From NCBI GenBank assembly GCA_944320885.1, contig CALUJE010000019.1:1-59179 (forward strand): DNA of 59,179 bases, written 5' to 3'. The stretch is from an uncultured Phocaeicola sp. (GTDB lineage Bacteria; Bacteroidota; Bacteroidia; Bacteroidales; Bacteroidaceae). Of the stretch, positions 8,476-17,827 are shown piece by piece; the first letter of the stretch is position 1, and the number at the start of each line of letters is the position of its first letter. The translations under genes and the position numbers were made by a program. The notes beneath the pieces are model-generated. The model saw nothing but the letters and a program-made list of their open reading frames with translations. It was not told the origin of the DNA and did not search any database.

Positions 8476-9939
8476 TTAGTCTAATACGATAGGTTTGTAT
8501 TTAGGAACCAAGGCTTTCATTACAATCCATCCGATGAGGTATGCTACCGCACAGATGCAGAATATGATGAAATAACCTGCAGGTTTTCCTTCAAATCCCA
8601 TGAATGCCATGTTGGTTTCGGCTGCATAGTCAAACAATGTACCAGAACCTTTGTTGATAAGGAATGAACCAACACCTCCGGCCATACCGCCGATTCCGGT
8701 AATAGTAGCAATTGCAGTCTTGGGGAACATGTCACCTACGGTAGAGAATATGTTGGCAGACCAAGCCTGGTGTGCTGCACCTGCGATACCGATAATGATA
8801 ACCGGGAACCAGTATGAATATTCTCCAAGAGGTTGTGCAAACAGAGCCAATAGAGGGAAGAATGCGAAAATAAGCATGGCGCGCATACGTCCGGCATAAG
8901 GATTCATTCCTTTTTTGTCTACGAAATATGTAGGAAGCCATCCTCCGACAATTGACAACATGGTGATAGCATAAAGAACAAAGATCAATAATTGTGCAGT
9001 CGGATTATCTGAAGGAAGATGATAAACGTCGCTGATGTAAGCAGGAGTCCAGAAGAGGAAGAACCACCATACACCGTCAGTCATGAATTTACCGAAAGCA
9101 AAAGCCCAGGTTTGTTTGTATTTGAAGCATTGAAGGAATGACATTGATTTTTCTTCTTTCACGTCTTCTTTTACCTCTTCTTTGTCTTTATCCTGTTCAA
9201 TATAGATTAACTCAGCCTTGTTTACGTGACGGCTTTCGTTAGGTTTGGTATACATGAATACCCAGAATGCCATCCAGATAAAACCGAGTCCACCAATAAC
9301 GATGAATGCCATTTCCCATCCGTTACCGAAACCGATTTCTTTGAAGTAGCTGGCCAGTGAAGGAATGGTTACCGGAGCTGCCAAAGCACCGACGGTAGCA
9401 CCGGCATTAAAGATACTGGTTGCAAATGCACGGTCTTTCTTCGGGAAATATTCTGCCGTAACTTTGATAGCTGCAGGGAAGTTTCCTGCTTCTCCCATAG
9501 CAAGGATAAAGCGTGCTGCGATGAAATAATATACGCTGACAGTTGCAATTGCTGTAGCGGTGATTGCTGTCTTGTCGGTAGCATTGATCAGGTCATGAAC
9601 ACTTTCTACGCCAAGTGTTACTTCTGTAGCCCATCCGCAAACTGCGTGGATACATGCACCTAATGACCAGATTCCGATTGACCATAAATAACCTTTTTTA
9701 GTTCCCATCCAATCGACAAACCGACCGGCAAAAAGCATTGCTATTGCATAAATAATAGAGAAAATTGCTGTAATGTTTCCGTAGTCACCGTCAGTCCAAT
9801 GAAATTCCGGGGCAATAAAGTCTTTCCATGTTAAAGAAAGAACCTGACGGTCCATGTAGTTTACTGTTGTTGCAAAAAATAGCATGGCACAGATCCACCA
9901 ACGGTAGTTGGTCATCTTGTCATTTTTTAAATTACTCAT
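8476..9939 (-). CDS. MFS hexuronate transporter (ExuT-like)
   Basis: A 487-residue major facilitator of the anion:cation symporter branch (ExuT/GudP type). The first TM includes 'NYMDRQVLS', followed by loop 2-3 'GRFVDWMGTKKGY' and the motif 'RFILAMGEAGNFPAAIKV' characteristic of hexuronate and phthalate carriers. About 12 TM segments are evident, with a charged central loop ('DKDKEEVKEDVKEEK') between halves. ExuT family members import galacturonate or glucuronate. Position next to a divergent GH105 and a pectin locus supports uptake of galacturonate or an unsaturated disaccharide. It is preceded by a TAACTTTG -7 box at 9996-10003 on the minus strand. Confidence 0.85.
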   Translation of the reverse strand: MSNLKNDKMTNYRWWICAMLFFATTVNYMDRQVLSLTWKDFIAPEFHWTDGDYGNITAIFSIIYAIAMLFAGRFVDWMGTKKGYLWSIGIWSLGACIHAVCGWATEVTLGVESVHDLINATDKTAITATAIATVSVYYFIAARFILAMGEAGNFPAAIKVTAEYFPKKDRAFATSIFNAGATVGALAAPVTIPSLASYFKEIGFGNGWEMAFIVIGGLGFIWMAFWVFMYTKPNESRHVNKAELIYIEQDKDKEEVKEDVKEEKSMSFLQCFKYKQTWAFAFGKFMTDGVWWFFLFWTPAYISDVYHLPSDNPTAQLLIFVLYAITMLSIVGGWLPTYFVDKKGMNPYAGRMRAMLIFAFFPLLALFAQPLGEYSYWFPVIIIGIAGAAHQAWSANIFSTVGDMFPKTAIATITGIGGMAGGVGSFLINKGSGTLFDYAAETNMAFMGFEGKPAGYFIIFCICAVAYLIGWIVMKALVPKYKPIVLD

Positions 9940-10120
9940 AATACCAAATTTAAGTTTTATTGTTTTATTCAGATTAGTTTACGATGTTTTGCCTCCAAAG
10001 TTACAGCTTCTTTATGAATAATAGCTATTAAAATGATTAATTTTTAAATTTATTAAATACAAATGTTTATATAAAATGTAAATCAATCTCTAATTTTGCA
10101 ACAAATCTATAGATTGAACT
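9940..10120. promoter_or_regulatory. Divergent promoter region, MFS transporter / GH105
   Basis: On the minus strand TAACTTTG (CAAAGTTA at 9996-10003) is a full -7 match for the transporter. On the plus strand TAATTTTG at 10091-10098 is a full -7 match for GH105. Neither has an exact TTTG -33, which would suit activator-dependent promoters. The imperfect -33 for GH105 is TTTA near 10066. An operator could be shared, but none was recognised. Confidence 0.5.
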
Positions 10121-11320
10121 ATGAAAAATATTAAAAAGTATCTTTGGTTATGCGGAGCATTCTTATGTTCCATGTGGGTAAATGCCCAAACTTTGCAAGT
10201 AAGTAAACAAGCTCCGTGGTCTGTTAGAATGGCAGAATCGGAGATGATTCGTTTCCCCGAAGCCTGGCAGTTGGATTATATGAAGCGTTTAAAATGGGAT
10301 TATTGTCATGGTGTTGAACTGCAGGCCTTTTTAAACTTGTATGATGCATACGGTGATAAAAAGTATTATGATTATACTTTGAAATATTGCGAGACAATGG
10401 TACATCCCGATGGCAGTATAGAAACATACAGACCATCGGAATTGAGTCTTGACAGAATCAATACAGGAAAGATATTCTTCCGTATGTATGAGCAGACCAA
10501 GGATGTGCGTTACAAGAAAGCAATGGATATGCTTCGTGACCAGCTGACCTGTCAGCCTCGTACCAAGGAGGGAGGTTTCTGGCATAAGATGGTATATCCC
10601 AGTCAGATGTGGCTGGACGGAATCTATATGGCATCTCCCTATTATGCAGAATATGCTTTCCGTAATAACCGTCCGGAAGATTATCAGGATGTAATAAGAC
10701 AATTTGTAGTTTGCGCCAAGCATACTTATGATCCGGCTACCGGACTTTATCGTCACGCGTGGGATGAAGCGCGCAAACAGCCCTGGGCTGACAAGAAAAC
10801 AGGACAGTCTGCTCACACGTGGGGACGTGCCATGGGATGGTTTTCCATGGCATTGGTCGATGCTCTGGAGTTTATTCCGAAGCATGAACCGGGCAGAGAG
10901 CAGGTTATGGATATCCTGCAGAATGTAGCAAAGCAGATAAAGAACTGGCAGGATAAGAAAACAGGTTTGTGGTATCAGGTGATTGACAGAAGCGGAGATA
11001 AGGGAAATTATCTGGAATCATCGGTTTCTACCATGTTTGTATATGCTCTTTACAAGGGAGTCCGTCTTGGATTGATTGACAAGTCATATCTGGAAGTTGC
11101 CGAAAAGGGATATGAAGGAATTCTGAAACATTTTATTGAAGTAGATGATAATGGAGTCGTGTCATTGACTCAGACCTGTGCCGTTGCCGGATTGGGAGGA
11201 AAGCCTTATCGTTCGGGTGAATATGATTATTATATCAATGAAAAAATCCGTTCAAACGACCCGAAAGCTGTAGGACCGTTTATCAATGCAAGTCTTGAAA
11301 GAGAAAGATTGGAGAAATAG
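10121..11320 (+). CDS. GH105 unsaturated rhamnogalacturonyl/galacturonyl hydrolase
   Basis: A 399-residue protein with signal peptide (cut near VNAQ, residue 23), so periplasmic. Glycosyl hydrolase family 88/105 (alpha,alpha)6 barrel. The catalytic general-acid aspartate of YteR-type enzymes corresponds to D166 in 'MWLDGIYMASP'. Other family motifs are 'HTWGRAMGWFSMALVD' and 'NYLESSVSTMFVYAL'. These enzymes hydrate the 4,5-unsaturated uronic acid at the non-reducing end of oligosaccharides released by pectate or rhamnogalacturonan lyases. First gene of a plus-strand run with the CE8 gene 19 bp downstream. It is distinct from the second GH105 at 16500-17798. Confidence 0.9.
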   Translation: MKNIKKYLWLCGAFLCSMWVNAQTLQVSKQAPWSVRMAESEMIRFPEAWQLDYMKRLKWDYCHGVELQAFLNLYDAYGDKKYYDYTLKYCETMVHPDGSIETYRPSELSLDRINTGKIFFRMYEQTKDVRYKKAMDMLRDQLTCQPRTKEGGFWHKMVYPSQMWLDGIYMASPYYAEYAFRNNRPEDYQDVIRQFVVCAKHTYDPATGLYRHAWDEARKQPWADKKTGQSAHTWGRAMGWFSMALVDALEFIPKHEPGREQVMDILQNVAKQIKNWQDKKTGLWYQVIDRSGDKGNYLESSVSTMFVYALYKGVRLGLIDKSYLEVAEKGYEGILKHFIEVDDNGVVSLTQTCAVAGLGGKPYRSGEYDYYINEKIRSNDPKAVGPFINASLERERLEK

Positions 11321-11339
11321 TTTAAATAAAGATTATAAT

Positions 11340-12311
11340 ATGAAAAGAACAGGAATTTTACTGATTACCTTATTGATGTGTTTATGTGGTCGTGCTGCGA
11401 CCGATACTCCTGATACGTTGGTTGTAGCCCGTGACGGTTCCGGTCAGTTCCGTAATATCTGGGATGCCATTGAAGATTGCAGGGCGTTTATGGATTATCA
11501 TAAAGTGATTTATGTGAAAAAAGGAGTTTATAAAGAAAAACTGATTATTCCTTCATGGCTTACCAATATTGAAATATTGGGCGAAGACCGGGATGAAACA
11601 GTCATTACTTATGATGACCATGCCAATATACGTCTGGAAGGAAGAGAAGTAATGATGGGAACATTCCGCACCTATACGGTAAAGGTTGAAGGAAATGATA
11701 TTACTTTCAAGAATATAACCATTGAAAACAATGCGCCGCGCAAAGGACAGGCTGTTGCCTTGCATACCGAGGGAGACCGTCTGAAGTTTATCAATTGTAG
11801 GATATTGGGAAATCAGGATACGGTTTATACAGGCGTAGCCGGAACCCGTCTTTATTTTGCCGACTGTTATATCGAAGGAACTACCGATTTCATCTTCGGA
11901 CCGTCTACTGCGTGGTTTGAGAATTGTGTTATTTTCAGCAAGTCCGATTCATACGTTACGGCAGCTTCAACTCCTAAAGACATTAAATACGGATATGTTT
12001 TCAATCATTGCAAGCTGACCGCTGCCGATGATGTGCATAAGGTATGTTTGGGACGTCCGTGGAGACCTTACGGATACACACTGTTTATGAATTGTGAACT
12101 GGGTGGACATATCGTACCGAAGGGATGGCACAATTGGGGTAAGACTTCGAATGAACAGACTGCTCGTTATGCCGAATACAACAATACCGGAGCGGGCGCA
12201 AACGTGAAAGAAAGAGCTCCCTGGAGCCGCCAGCTGACAAAGAAGGAGGCTGAGAAGATTACCCTTGCGGAAGTGTTTGCTACAGGAAATGAATGGAATC
12301 CTCTGCAGTAG
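11340..12311 (+). CDS. CE8 pectin methylesterase
   Basis: A 323-residue secreted pectinesterase. I take the ATG at 11340 because it gives a proper signal peptide ('MKRTGILLITLLMCLCGRA'). The in-frame ATG at 11286 lies inside the upstream GH105 gene. Right-handed beta-helix. All catalytic elements are visible: GNQDT with D160, TTDFIFG with nucleophile D183, and 'GRPWRP' with R239. It removes methyl esters from homogalacturonan, making it accessible to PL1 and GH28. Between GH105 and the FGE-like fusion in a probable operon (72 bp to the next gene). Confidence 0.93.
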   Translation: MKRTGILLITLLMCLCGRAATDTPDTLVVARDGSGQFRNIWDAIEDCRAFMDYHKVIYVKKGVYKEKLIIPSWLTNIEILGEDRDETVITYDDHANIRLEGREVMMGTFRTYTVKVEGNDITFKNITIENNAPRKGQAVALHTEGDRLKFINCRILGNQDTVYTGVAGTRLYFADCYIEGTTDFIFGPSTAWFENCVIFSKSDSYVTAASTPKDIKYGYVFNHCKLTAADDVHKVCLGRPWRPYGYTLFMNCELGGHIVPKGWHNWGKTSNEQTARYAEYNNTGAGANVKERAPWSRQLTKKEAEKITLAEVFATGNEWNPLQ

Positions 12312-12383
12312 TGAAGAAGAACACGTTGTGTATGTTTACCGGAAAGAAGATTTGAAATTAAATAAAAGCACTGAAGTTATAAA

Positions 12384-14393
12384 ATGAAGCTAAGATTGAT
12401 AATAGGCGGATGTCTCTTATGTATGGGAGCAAGTGTGTATGCGCAGAAACAGAGCGAACCTCTTATTCCGATGGTGGAGATTCCTGCCGGAAGTTTTTAT
12501 ATGGGCGGACTAGGTATCGGACAGGATTATGATGAAGCTCCGGTGCATAAGGTAACTATCTCCAAGCCTTTTAAAATGGCAATAACAGAGGTTACCAATG
12601 CACAGTATGAGCAATTCCGTCCGGAGCATAAGCAGTTGCGCGGAAAGTACGGATTCTCTACAGAAGATGATGAGGCCGTTGTCTTTGTCAGTTATGATGA
12701 TGCTATGGCTTTCTGCGAATGGCTTTCAAAAAAAGAAGGTAAAACCTATCGTCTGCCTACTGAGGCCGAATGGGAATATGCTTGTCGTGCCGGCAGTTAC
12801 TTTAAGTTTTTCATGGACGACAAACTGCCGAAAAATTATCAGAAGAATCAGGAGATTGCTCCTAAGCTGAAATATGTATCCTTGAAAGTGGCTCAGACAC
12901 CGGCCAACGCGTGGGGACTTTATGATATGTGCGGTAATGTGGAGGAATGGTGCCTTGACTGGTATGGCCCTTATATCCCGTGTGAACAGACCGACCCGGT
13001 AGGCTATGCCGATGGCGATTTTCGTGTGACAAGGGGCGGCAGTCACAATACACCTGCCGATTTTCTTCGTTCAGGAAACCGTATGGCCATGATTCCTCAA
13101 GACATGTTTGTGCATACGGGCTTTCGCGTGGTGCAGGCCGACTATCCTGAAACGCAGCCTCTGGCCGTATTGCCCGACCCGTATACGGTTACGGTAAGTC
13201 AGGAAAAGTGTGACTGGGAAAAACAGAAAGTAAATGTTCCCGTATTTGAACCGTTTAAGGTTTATGTGCACGAGCCGGCACCGGGTTCAGGAGTGCCGTT
13301 TTATCTTCACAATCACCAGCCGGCCATTACCTGGTGCGATAACGGTGATTTGCTGGTCGTATGGTTCTCTACCGACAATGAGAAAGGCCGTGAGCTGACC
13401 GTTCTTTCTTCCCGTTTGCGTAAAGGAAGTTCAGAGTGGGAAACGCCCCGTCTGTTCTATAAGGTTCCTGACCGTAACATGACCGGTTCGGCTCTTCTCA
13501 ACGATGGAAAAGGTACGTTGTATCATATCAACGGAGTAGAAGCTTTAGGCGGATGGCGCAATCTGATTATGACCCTGCGCACAAGTACAGACAATGGAGC
13601 TACCTGGAGCAAGCCTTCTATTATAGCTCCTGAGCATACAAGCCGTCATCAGGTAATTGCTGGTACGTCCATGACTCGTGAAGGCTGGATTATTCAGGCT
13701 TGCGATGCCGGAGGTGGAGGCAGTGACGGAGCAGCTGTCCATATCAGTAAGGATGGAGGAAAAACCTGGAATGACCCTTGGGACGGAGCACCGTTGCCCG
13801 ACTTCAAGGATGGGGGCAAGGGAACAACCATTGCCGGTATACATGCAGGAGTAGTACAGTTGAAAGACGGACGTCTGATGGCTTTGGGACGTAACAACAA
13901 TATTAAGGACAAGAACGGGCGTATGCGTATGCCGATGAGCATATCCGATGATATGGGAAAAACGTGGACTTATTCACCTTCTGAATTCCCGCCGATTGAC
14001 GGCGGACAGCGTCTGGTTCTTTTGCGACTGAACGAAGGCCCGTTGTTGCTGATTTCATTTACCGGACATCCGTACCGTACTTCAGAAGCCGACAAGGAAA
14101 TGTGGTTCCAGACTCCCGACGGTAAAAAGTTCAAGGGAACAGGTATGTTTGCAGCCGTGTCGTATGACGAAGGAAAAACATGGCCGGTAAAACGTTTGCT
14201 TACCGACGGAAAGGAACAGTTCCTGAACGGAGGTGCGTGGACACAGTGGTTTGAAGTCGATGAGTCACATGCCGAGCCACGTGGTTATCTGGCCGGAACA
14301 CAAACCCCCGATAACATGATTCATCTCATCAGCAGCCGTTTTTATTACAAATTCAATCTGGCCTGGCTGGAAATGGTCAAACCAAAGAAATAA
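12384..14393 (+). CDS. Fusion of FGE-like (SUMF1) domain and sialidase-like beta-propeller
   Basis: A 669-residue secreted protein (signal peptide ends VYAQ, about residue 21). Residues 27-253 form a SUMF1/FGE-sulfatase fold ('IPAGSFYMGG', 'RLPTEAEWEYACRAG', 'GNVEEWCLDW', RGGS at 217-220, 'GFRVVQ'). The segment after RGGS, where formylglycine-generating enzymes carry their catalytic cysteine pair, reads 'HNTPADFLRSGNRM' with no cysteine. No sulfatase is in the window either. Formylglycine generation is therefore unlikely; a binding or structural role is more plausible. Residues 285-665 carry four Asp boxes (S-x-D-x-G-x-T-W at about 401, 455, 521 and 593), the hallmark of six-bladed sialidase/BNR propellers. 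The substrate is unknown. Context suggests a pectic sugar, perhaps an acidic one. Confidence 0.75.
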   Translation: MKLRLIIGGCLLCMGASVYAQKQSEPLIPMVEIPAGSFYMGGLGIGQDYDEAPVHKVTISKPFKMAITEVTNAQYEQFRPEHKQLRGKYGFSTEDDEAVVFVSYDDAMAFCEWLSKKEGKTYRLPTEAEWEYACRAGSYFKFFMDDKLPKNYQKNQEIAPKLKYVSLKVAQTPANAWGLYDMCGNVEEWCLDWYGPYIPCEQTDPVGYADGDFRVTRGGSHNTPADFLRSGNRMAMIPQDMFVHTGFRVVQADYPETQPLAVLPDPYTVTVSQEKCDWEKQKVNVPVFEPFKVYVHEPAPGSGVPFYLHNHQPAITWCDNGDLLVVWFSTDNEKGRELTVLSSRLRKGSSEWETPRLFYKVPDRNMTGSALLNDGKGTLYHINGVEALGGWRNLIMTLRTSTDNGATWSKPSIIAPEHTSRHQVIAGTSMTREGWIIQACDAGGGGSDGAAVHISKDGGKTWNDPWDGAPLPDFKDGGKGTTIAGIHAGVVQLKDGRLMALGRNNNIKDKNGRMRMPMSISDDMGKTWTYSPSEFPPIDGGQRLVLLRLNEGPLLLISFTGHPYRTSEADKEMWFQTPDGKKFKGTGMFAAVSYDEGKTWPVKRLLTDGKEQFLNGGAWTQWFEVDESHAEPRGYLAGTQTPDNMIHLISSRFYYKFNLAWLEMVKPKK

Positions 14394-14416
14394 TCATTGT
14401 TCGAATAAAGAAGGAG

Positions 14417-14465
14417 GATGGGCAAAACCATGTGTATAATGCCCAGAATCCTTTTTTCTTTTCTG
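14417..14465 (+). terminator. Possible terminator or attenuator after the FGE/sialidase gene
   Basis: GGATGGGCA (14417-14425) pairs with TGCCC (14441-14445) and ATCC (14449-14452) around a 3-nt bulge, followed by TTTTTT and more T-rich sequence. It may reduce read-through to the CE12-CE8 gene, which starts at 14499. Confidence 0.45.
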
Positions 14466-14498
14466 ATTTAATTCTATAGATTACAATATAAAACTTTA

Positions 14499-16235
14499 AT
14501 GCGATTCATGAAAACAAAAATGTTGATGGCGCTGTGTGCGCTACTGTTGTTGTCATCATTCCGGACCGATTCGAATGATGTCATAACCATATTTACCATT
14601 GGTGATTCTACCATGGCTAACAAACCGTTGAAAGACGGTAATCTGGAACGCGGATGGGGACAGATGCTTGCCGGATACTTCTCGAAGGAAGTAAGAGTCG
14701 ACAACCATGCGCTCAACGGACGCAGTTCAAAGAGCTTTATTGACGAGGGACATTGGGCCAAAGTATATGCCAGCATACGCAAGGGTGACTATGTGTTTAT
14801 TCAGTTCGGACATAATGATGAGAAGGCAAATCCAAAAAGACATACCGATCCGGGTACTACTTTTGATGAAAACCTTCGCCGTTTTGTAAGAGAAACCCGT
14901 GAGAAGGGTGGTATCCCGGTTCTTTTCAATTCAATAGTACGCCGCAATTTCTATGATAACAGCAATGCTGTAGCCGATGATGATTTCCGTAAGGAAAAAG
15001 CCAGCGGTACAAAGCTTGAAGGCGATACACTGATTGATACTCACGGAGCTTATCTTGATTCTCCGCGCAATGTGGCTGCCGAAATGGGAGTGACATTCAT
15101 AGATATGAACAAGCTTACACACGATTTGGTTCAGGGTATGGGAAAAGAAGGCTCCAAGAAACTTTTCATGTGGATACCCGAAGGTGTTTCACCGGCATGC
15201 CCGAAAGGGCGTCAGGACAATACACACCTGAATGTGTATGGCGGACGCGTGATTGCCGGTTTGGCGGCAAAAGCCATTGTTGAACAGATTCCCGAACTGG
15301 GCAAGTACGTACATTTTTATGATTTCGTTGTGGCAAAAGACGGAAGCGGTGACTTCTTTACCATTCAGGAAGCTATCGATGCGGTGCCCGATTTCAGAAA
15401 AAACAAGCGTACAACCATTCTTGTGCGCAAGGGAGAATATAAGGAAAAAGTAGTCATACCGGAATCCAAGATAAACATTTCGCTTATCGGAGAAGACGGA
15501 GCTGTGCTTACCAATGATGACTATGCCAGCAAGAAGAACCGTTTCGGTGAAGAAATGTCAACTTCCGGTTCGTCTACCTGCTATATCTACGCTCCCGATT
15601 TTTATGCAGAGAATATAACCTTTGCCAATACGGCCGGAAGAGTAGGACAGGCAGTGGCCTGTTTCGTAAGTGCCGACAGAGTCATGTTCAAGAATTGCCG
15701 CTTCCTTGGAAATCAGGATACGCTGTACACCTATGGAAAAGGCTGTCGTCAGTACTATGAAGACTGTTATGTAGAAGGTACGGTCGATTTTATCTTCGGA
15801 TGGTCACAGGCTGTATTCAACCGTTGTACCATTCATAGCGTAGGCAACGGATATCTTACAGCTCCCTCTACCGATAAAGACCAGAAATATGGCTATGTCT
15901 TTTATGACTGTCGCATGACTGCCGCCGACGGAGTAAGCGGTGTGGCACTTTCGCGTCCGTGGCGTCCGTATGCAAAGGCCGTATTCATCCGTTGCGACCT
16001 GGGTGCGCATATAGCTCCTGCCGGATGGAATAACTGGGGAAAGAAGAGCAATGAGTCAACCGTATTCTATGCCGAATATCAGAGTAAGGGTGCAGGTGCC
16101 AATCCGAAAGCCAGAGCTTCTTACGGAAAACAGCTGAAAAACCTCGACGGCTATGATATTGAAGAGGTATTGGCCGGTACGGACGGATGGAATCCGGTTA
16201 AGAATGGCAATCAGCTGGTGAGTGTAAAACGCTGA
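14499..16235 (+). CDS. CE12-CE8 bifunctional pectin acetylesterase/methylesterase
   Basis: A 578-residue secreted two-domain esterase. A short hydrophobic leader (about residues 4-22) precedes an SGNH hydrolase of the rhamnogalacturonan acetylesterase type (CE12). Its motifs are GDST with nucleophile S37, 'FGHND' near 105, and the D240/H243 pair in 'DNTHLN'. From about 283 ('VAKDGSGDFFTIQEAIDA') a complete CE8 pectin methylesterase follows: D407 in GNQDT, nucleophile D430 in VDFIFG, R486 in SRPWRP. It would remove both acetyl and methyl esters from pectin in one polypeptide. Its CE8 half resembles the separate CE8 at 11340. Last gene of the plus-strand run, ending at a terminator. Confidence 0.92.
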   Translation: MRFMKTKMLMALCALLLLSSFRTDSNDVITIFTIGDSTMANKPLKDGNLERGWGQMLAGYFSKEVRVDNHALNGRSSKSFIDEGHWAKVYASIRKGDYVFIQFGHNDEKANPKRHTDPGTTFDENLRRFVRETREKGGIPVLFNSIVRRNFYDNSNAVADDDFRKEKASGTKLEGDTLIDTHGAYLDSPRNVAAEMGVTFIDMNKLTHDLVQGMGKEGSKKLFMWIPEGVSPACPKGRQDNTHLNVYGGRVIAGLAAKAIVEQIPELGKYVHFYDFVVAKDGSGDFFTIQEAIDAVPDFRKNKRTTILVRKGEYKEKVVIPESKINISLIGEDGAVLTNDDYASKKNRFGEEMSTSGSSTCYIYAPDFYAENITFANTAGRVGQAVACFVSADRVMFKNCRFLGNQDTLYTYGKGCRQYYEDCYVEGTVDFIFGWSQAVFNRCTIHSVGNGYLTAPSTDKDQKYGYVFYDCRMTAADGVSGVALSRPWRPYAKAVFIRCDLGAHIAPAGWNNWGKKSNESTVFYAEYQSKGAGANPKARASYGKQLKNLDGYDIEEVLAGTDGWNPVKNGNQLVSVKR

Positions 16236-16337
16236 TGCTTTCATAAAGGAAATTCATAAGTTATCATTTTTTTATTTATGGCCATGTTTTTATTTTTTAT
16301 CGGTTATAAATCTGAAAAAGATAACTGATGTTTTTAT

Positions 16338-16380
16338 AAATACAGGCTATGAATTATTTTTTCAAGGCCTGTATTTTTTT
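16338..16380 (+). terminator. Terminator of the plus-strand esterase run
   Basis: AAATACAGGC (16338-16347) and GCCTGTATTT (16367-16376) form a 10-bp stem followed by a T run. A separate ATCATAC/GTATGAT hairpin lies at 16413-16433 without a strong T tail. Confidence 0.75.
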
Positions 16381-16434
16381 CTTCATAAGCAGCAATATTT
16401 TTATCATACGCCGGTTGTATGATAAGTATGGATA

Positions 16435-16479
16435 TAAAAAAGCCGTTCATTCGATTACAAGTCTGAATGAACGGCTTTT
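16435..16479 (-). terminator. Terminator of the minus-strand GH105-GH106 operon
   Basis: AAAAGCCGTTCATTC (16438-16452) and GAATGAACGGCTTTT (16465-16479) form a perfect 15-bp stem. On the minus strand a T run follows. It lies 21 bp downstream of the GH105 stop at 16500 and separates two convergent transcripts. Confidence 0.88.
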
Positions 16480-16499
16480 GGTATTTTGAAAGGTTCAGA

Positions 16500-17798
16500 T
16501 TATTTCTTTATTACAATCTTGTCATATTGTTCTTCTGCCTTGATTTCGGTATAGCGTGGAGCATCAATCATTTCAATCAGTGCTCTCAATACCGGACCTT
16601 CGCCCATCGGATCGTTGGTTTGTGTCGGGCGGTTGTAGTAGAATGTAGCCGACGGCATGATGCCAGTACCTACACAGATAGCAGTAACATCACCGTTATC
16701 GGTTATTTTTTTCATCATTCCTTTCAATCCCTGTTCTGCTACATAAATGAAATCAGGGTGCAGCCATCCTTCTTTCACGCCTCTGGCAATTCCGAATACG
16801 AACATTGCAGTTCCGGTAATCTCTTCGTATGAATCTTCCTTGTCGAGCAACTGGTGCCACAATCCGTTCTTTCCCTGATAGCGGGCTACTCCGCTTGCCT
16901 GCTGGCGGAAGTTTTCGATAACGGCTTCGCGCAAAGGATGATCTTTCGGCATTCTGCTCAGCAAGTCGGCCTGTGCCATGAAAATCCATCCGTTGGCTCT
17001 GCTCCAGTGTGCCACACCGTGTTCCTTATTGTCTGTGTGATAGCAGTGATAGTATATTTGCTTTTCAGGACACCACAAGTAGCGGGTATAGTTCAGAACC
17101 TGATTGGCTGCATCGTCAAAGTAGCGGTTGTCTCCGGTAAATTCGCCCATTCTGGCAAGGAAAGAGATGGCCATGAAGGCATCATCAGCCCAAATGGTAT
17201 TGATGTGCGGCCATATGCGGGCAATGGTTCCGTCGGCCAGTCTGGGTTCGGCATAGCGCAAGTGTTCATCCGTAACGTTGATATAGTCAAGGAATGCCTT
17301 GTTAGGGTGTTTCATCTGCAAATCAATAAGGCTGGCTCCCATCGGACCGTTGTCGTCCAGACGCTTGTTTCTGAAAATCATGTGCCAGCTCAATTTTCTT
17401 ACGGCATTCCATCCGCCTTCTTTCATGGCAGTATCATACTGCTTTTTGAAGTATTCCAGATTACCTTCGTTGAATACGAAGTTCATGTTTCGAAGCACAT
17501 AGTCATCATATTTTTTGTCACCGGTCTTGTCGGCCAGTTCCATCAGGGCTATGTTGGTTACTCCGTTTGTATAATGCCAATTGTTATATTTGCAGTTCAC
17601 CTTTACATCCATTGAGAAAGGTACCTTTTTCAATGATTTGTAGGTTTCTCCGGTTTTTGTATTCTTGAACTCGTAAGTAGTCGATGCCAGAATGCGGTCG
17701 GCAATCTTGATTGCAGCTTCACGGGCACTCATCTTGGTCTGTGCTTGTAAGCCTGATGCGGCAATCAGCAATGCGGCTAATAAATGTATTTTCTTCAT
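16500..17798 (-). CDS. GH105 family unsaturated glucuronyl/galacturonyl hydrolase (second)
   Basis: A 432-residue secreted protein (signal peptide ends LQAQ, about 20). GH88/GH105 family (alpha/alpha)6 barrel. The conserved acidic site is D205-D206 in 'WADDAFMAISFLARM'. Downstream come 'HWSRANGWIFMAQADLL' and 'EEITGTAMFVFGIARG', with the C-terminal 'TFYYNRPTQTNDPMGEGP' loop typical of the YesR-like branch. It hydrates unsaturated uronic acid ends left by PL11 or PL1 products. It differs clearly from the GH105 at 10121, so the two probably prefer different disaccharides (RG-I versus HG derived; inference). Last gene of the minus-strand operon, 29 bp after GH28. Confidence 0.88.
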   Translation of the reverse strand: MKKIHLLAALLIAASGLQAQTKMSAREAAIKIADRILASTTYEFKNTKTGETYKSLKKVPFSMDVKVNCKYNNWHYTNGVTNIALMELADKTGDKKYDDYVLRNMNFVFNEGNLEYFKKQYDTAMKEGGWNAVRKLSWHMIFRNKRLDDNGPMGASLIDLQMKHPNKAFLDYINVTDEHLRYAEPRLADGTIARIWPHINTIWADDAFMAISFLARMGEFTGDNRYFDDAANQVLNYTRYLWCPEKQIYYHCYHTDNKEHGVAHWSRANGWIFMAQADLLSRMPKDHPLREAVIENFRQQASGVARYQGKNGLWHQLLDKEDSYEEITGTAMFVFGIARGVKEGWLHPDFIYVAEQGLKGMMKKITDNGDVTAICVGTGIMPSATFYYNRPTQTNDPMGEGPVLRALIEMIDAPRYTEIKAEEQYDKIVIKK

Positions 17799-17827
17799 GT
17801 TAAATTTATTGGTTGATAATGTAGTTA

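Noticed and set aside
10331..10885. 184-residue minus-strand frame opposite the first GH105
   Set aside because: Antisense shadow; no signal, domain or promoter.
12384..13140. Sulfatase-activating formylglycine-generating enzyme
   Set aside because: The segment after RGGS has no cysteines, and no sulfatase is encoded in the window.
16854..17615. 253-residue plus-strand frame opposite GH105
   Set aside because: Lies wholly antisense to a gene with clear GH105 motifs; a product of codon bias on the real strand.
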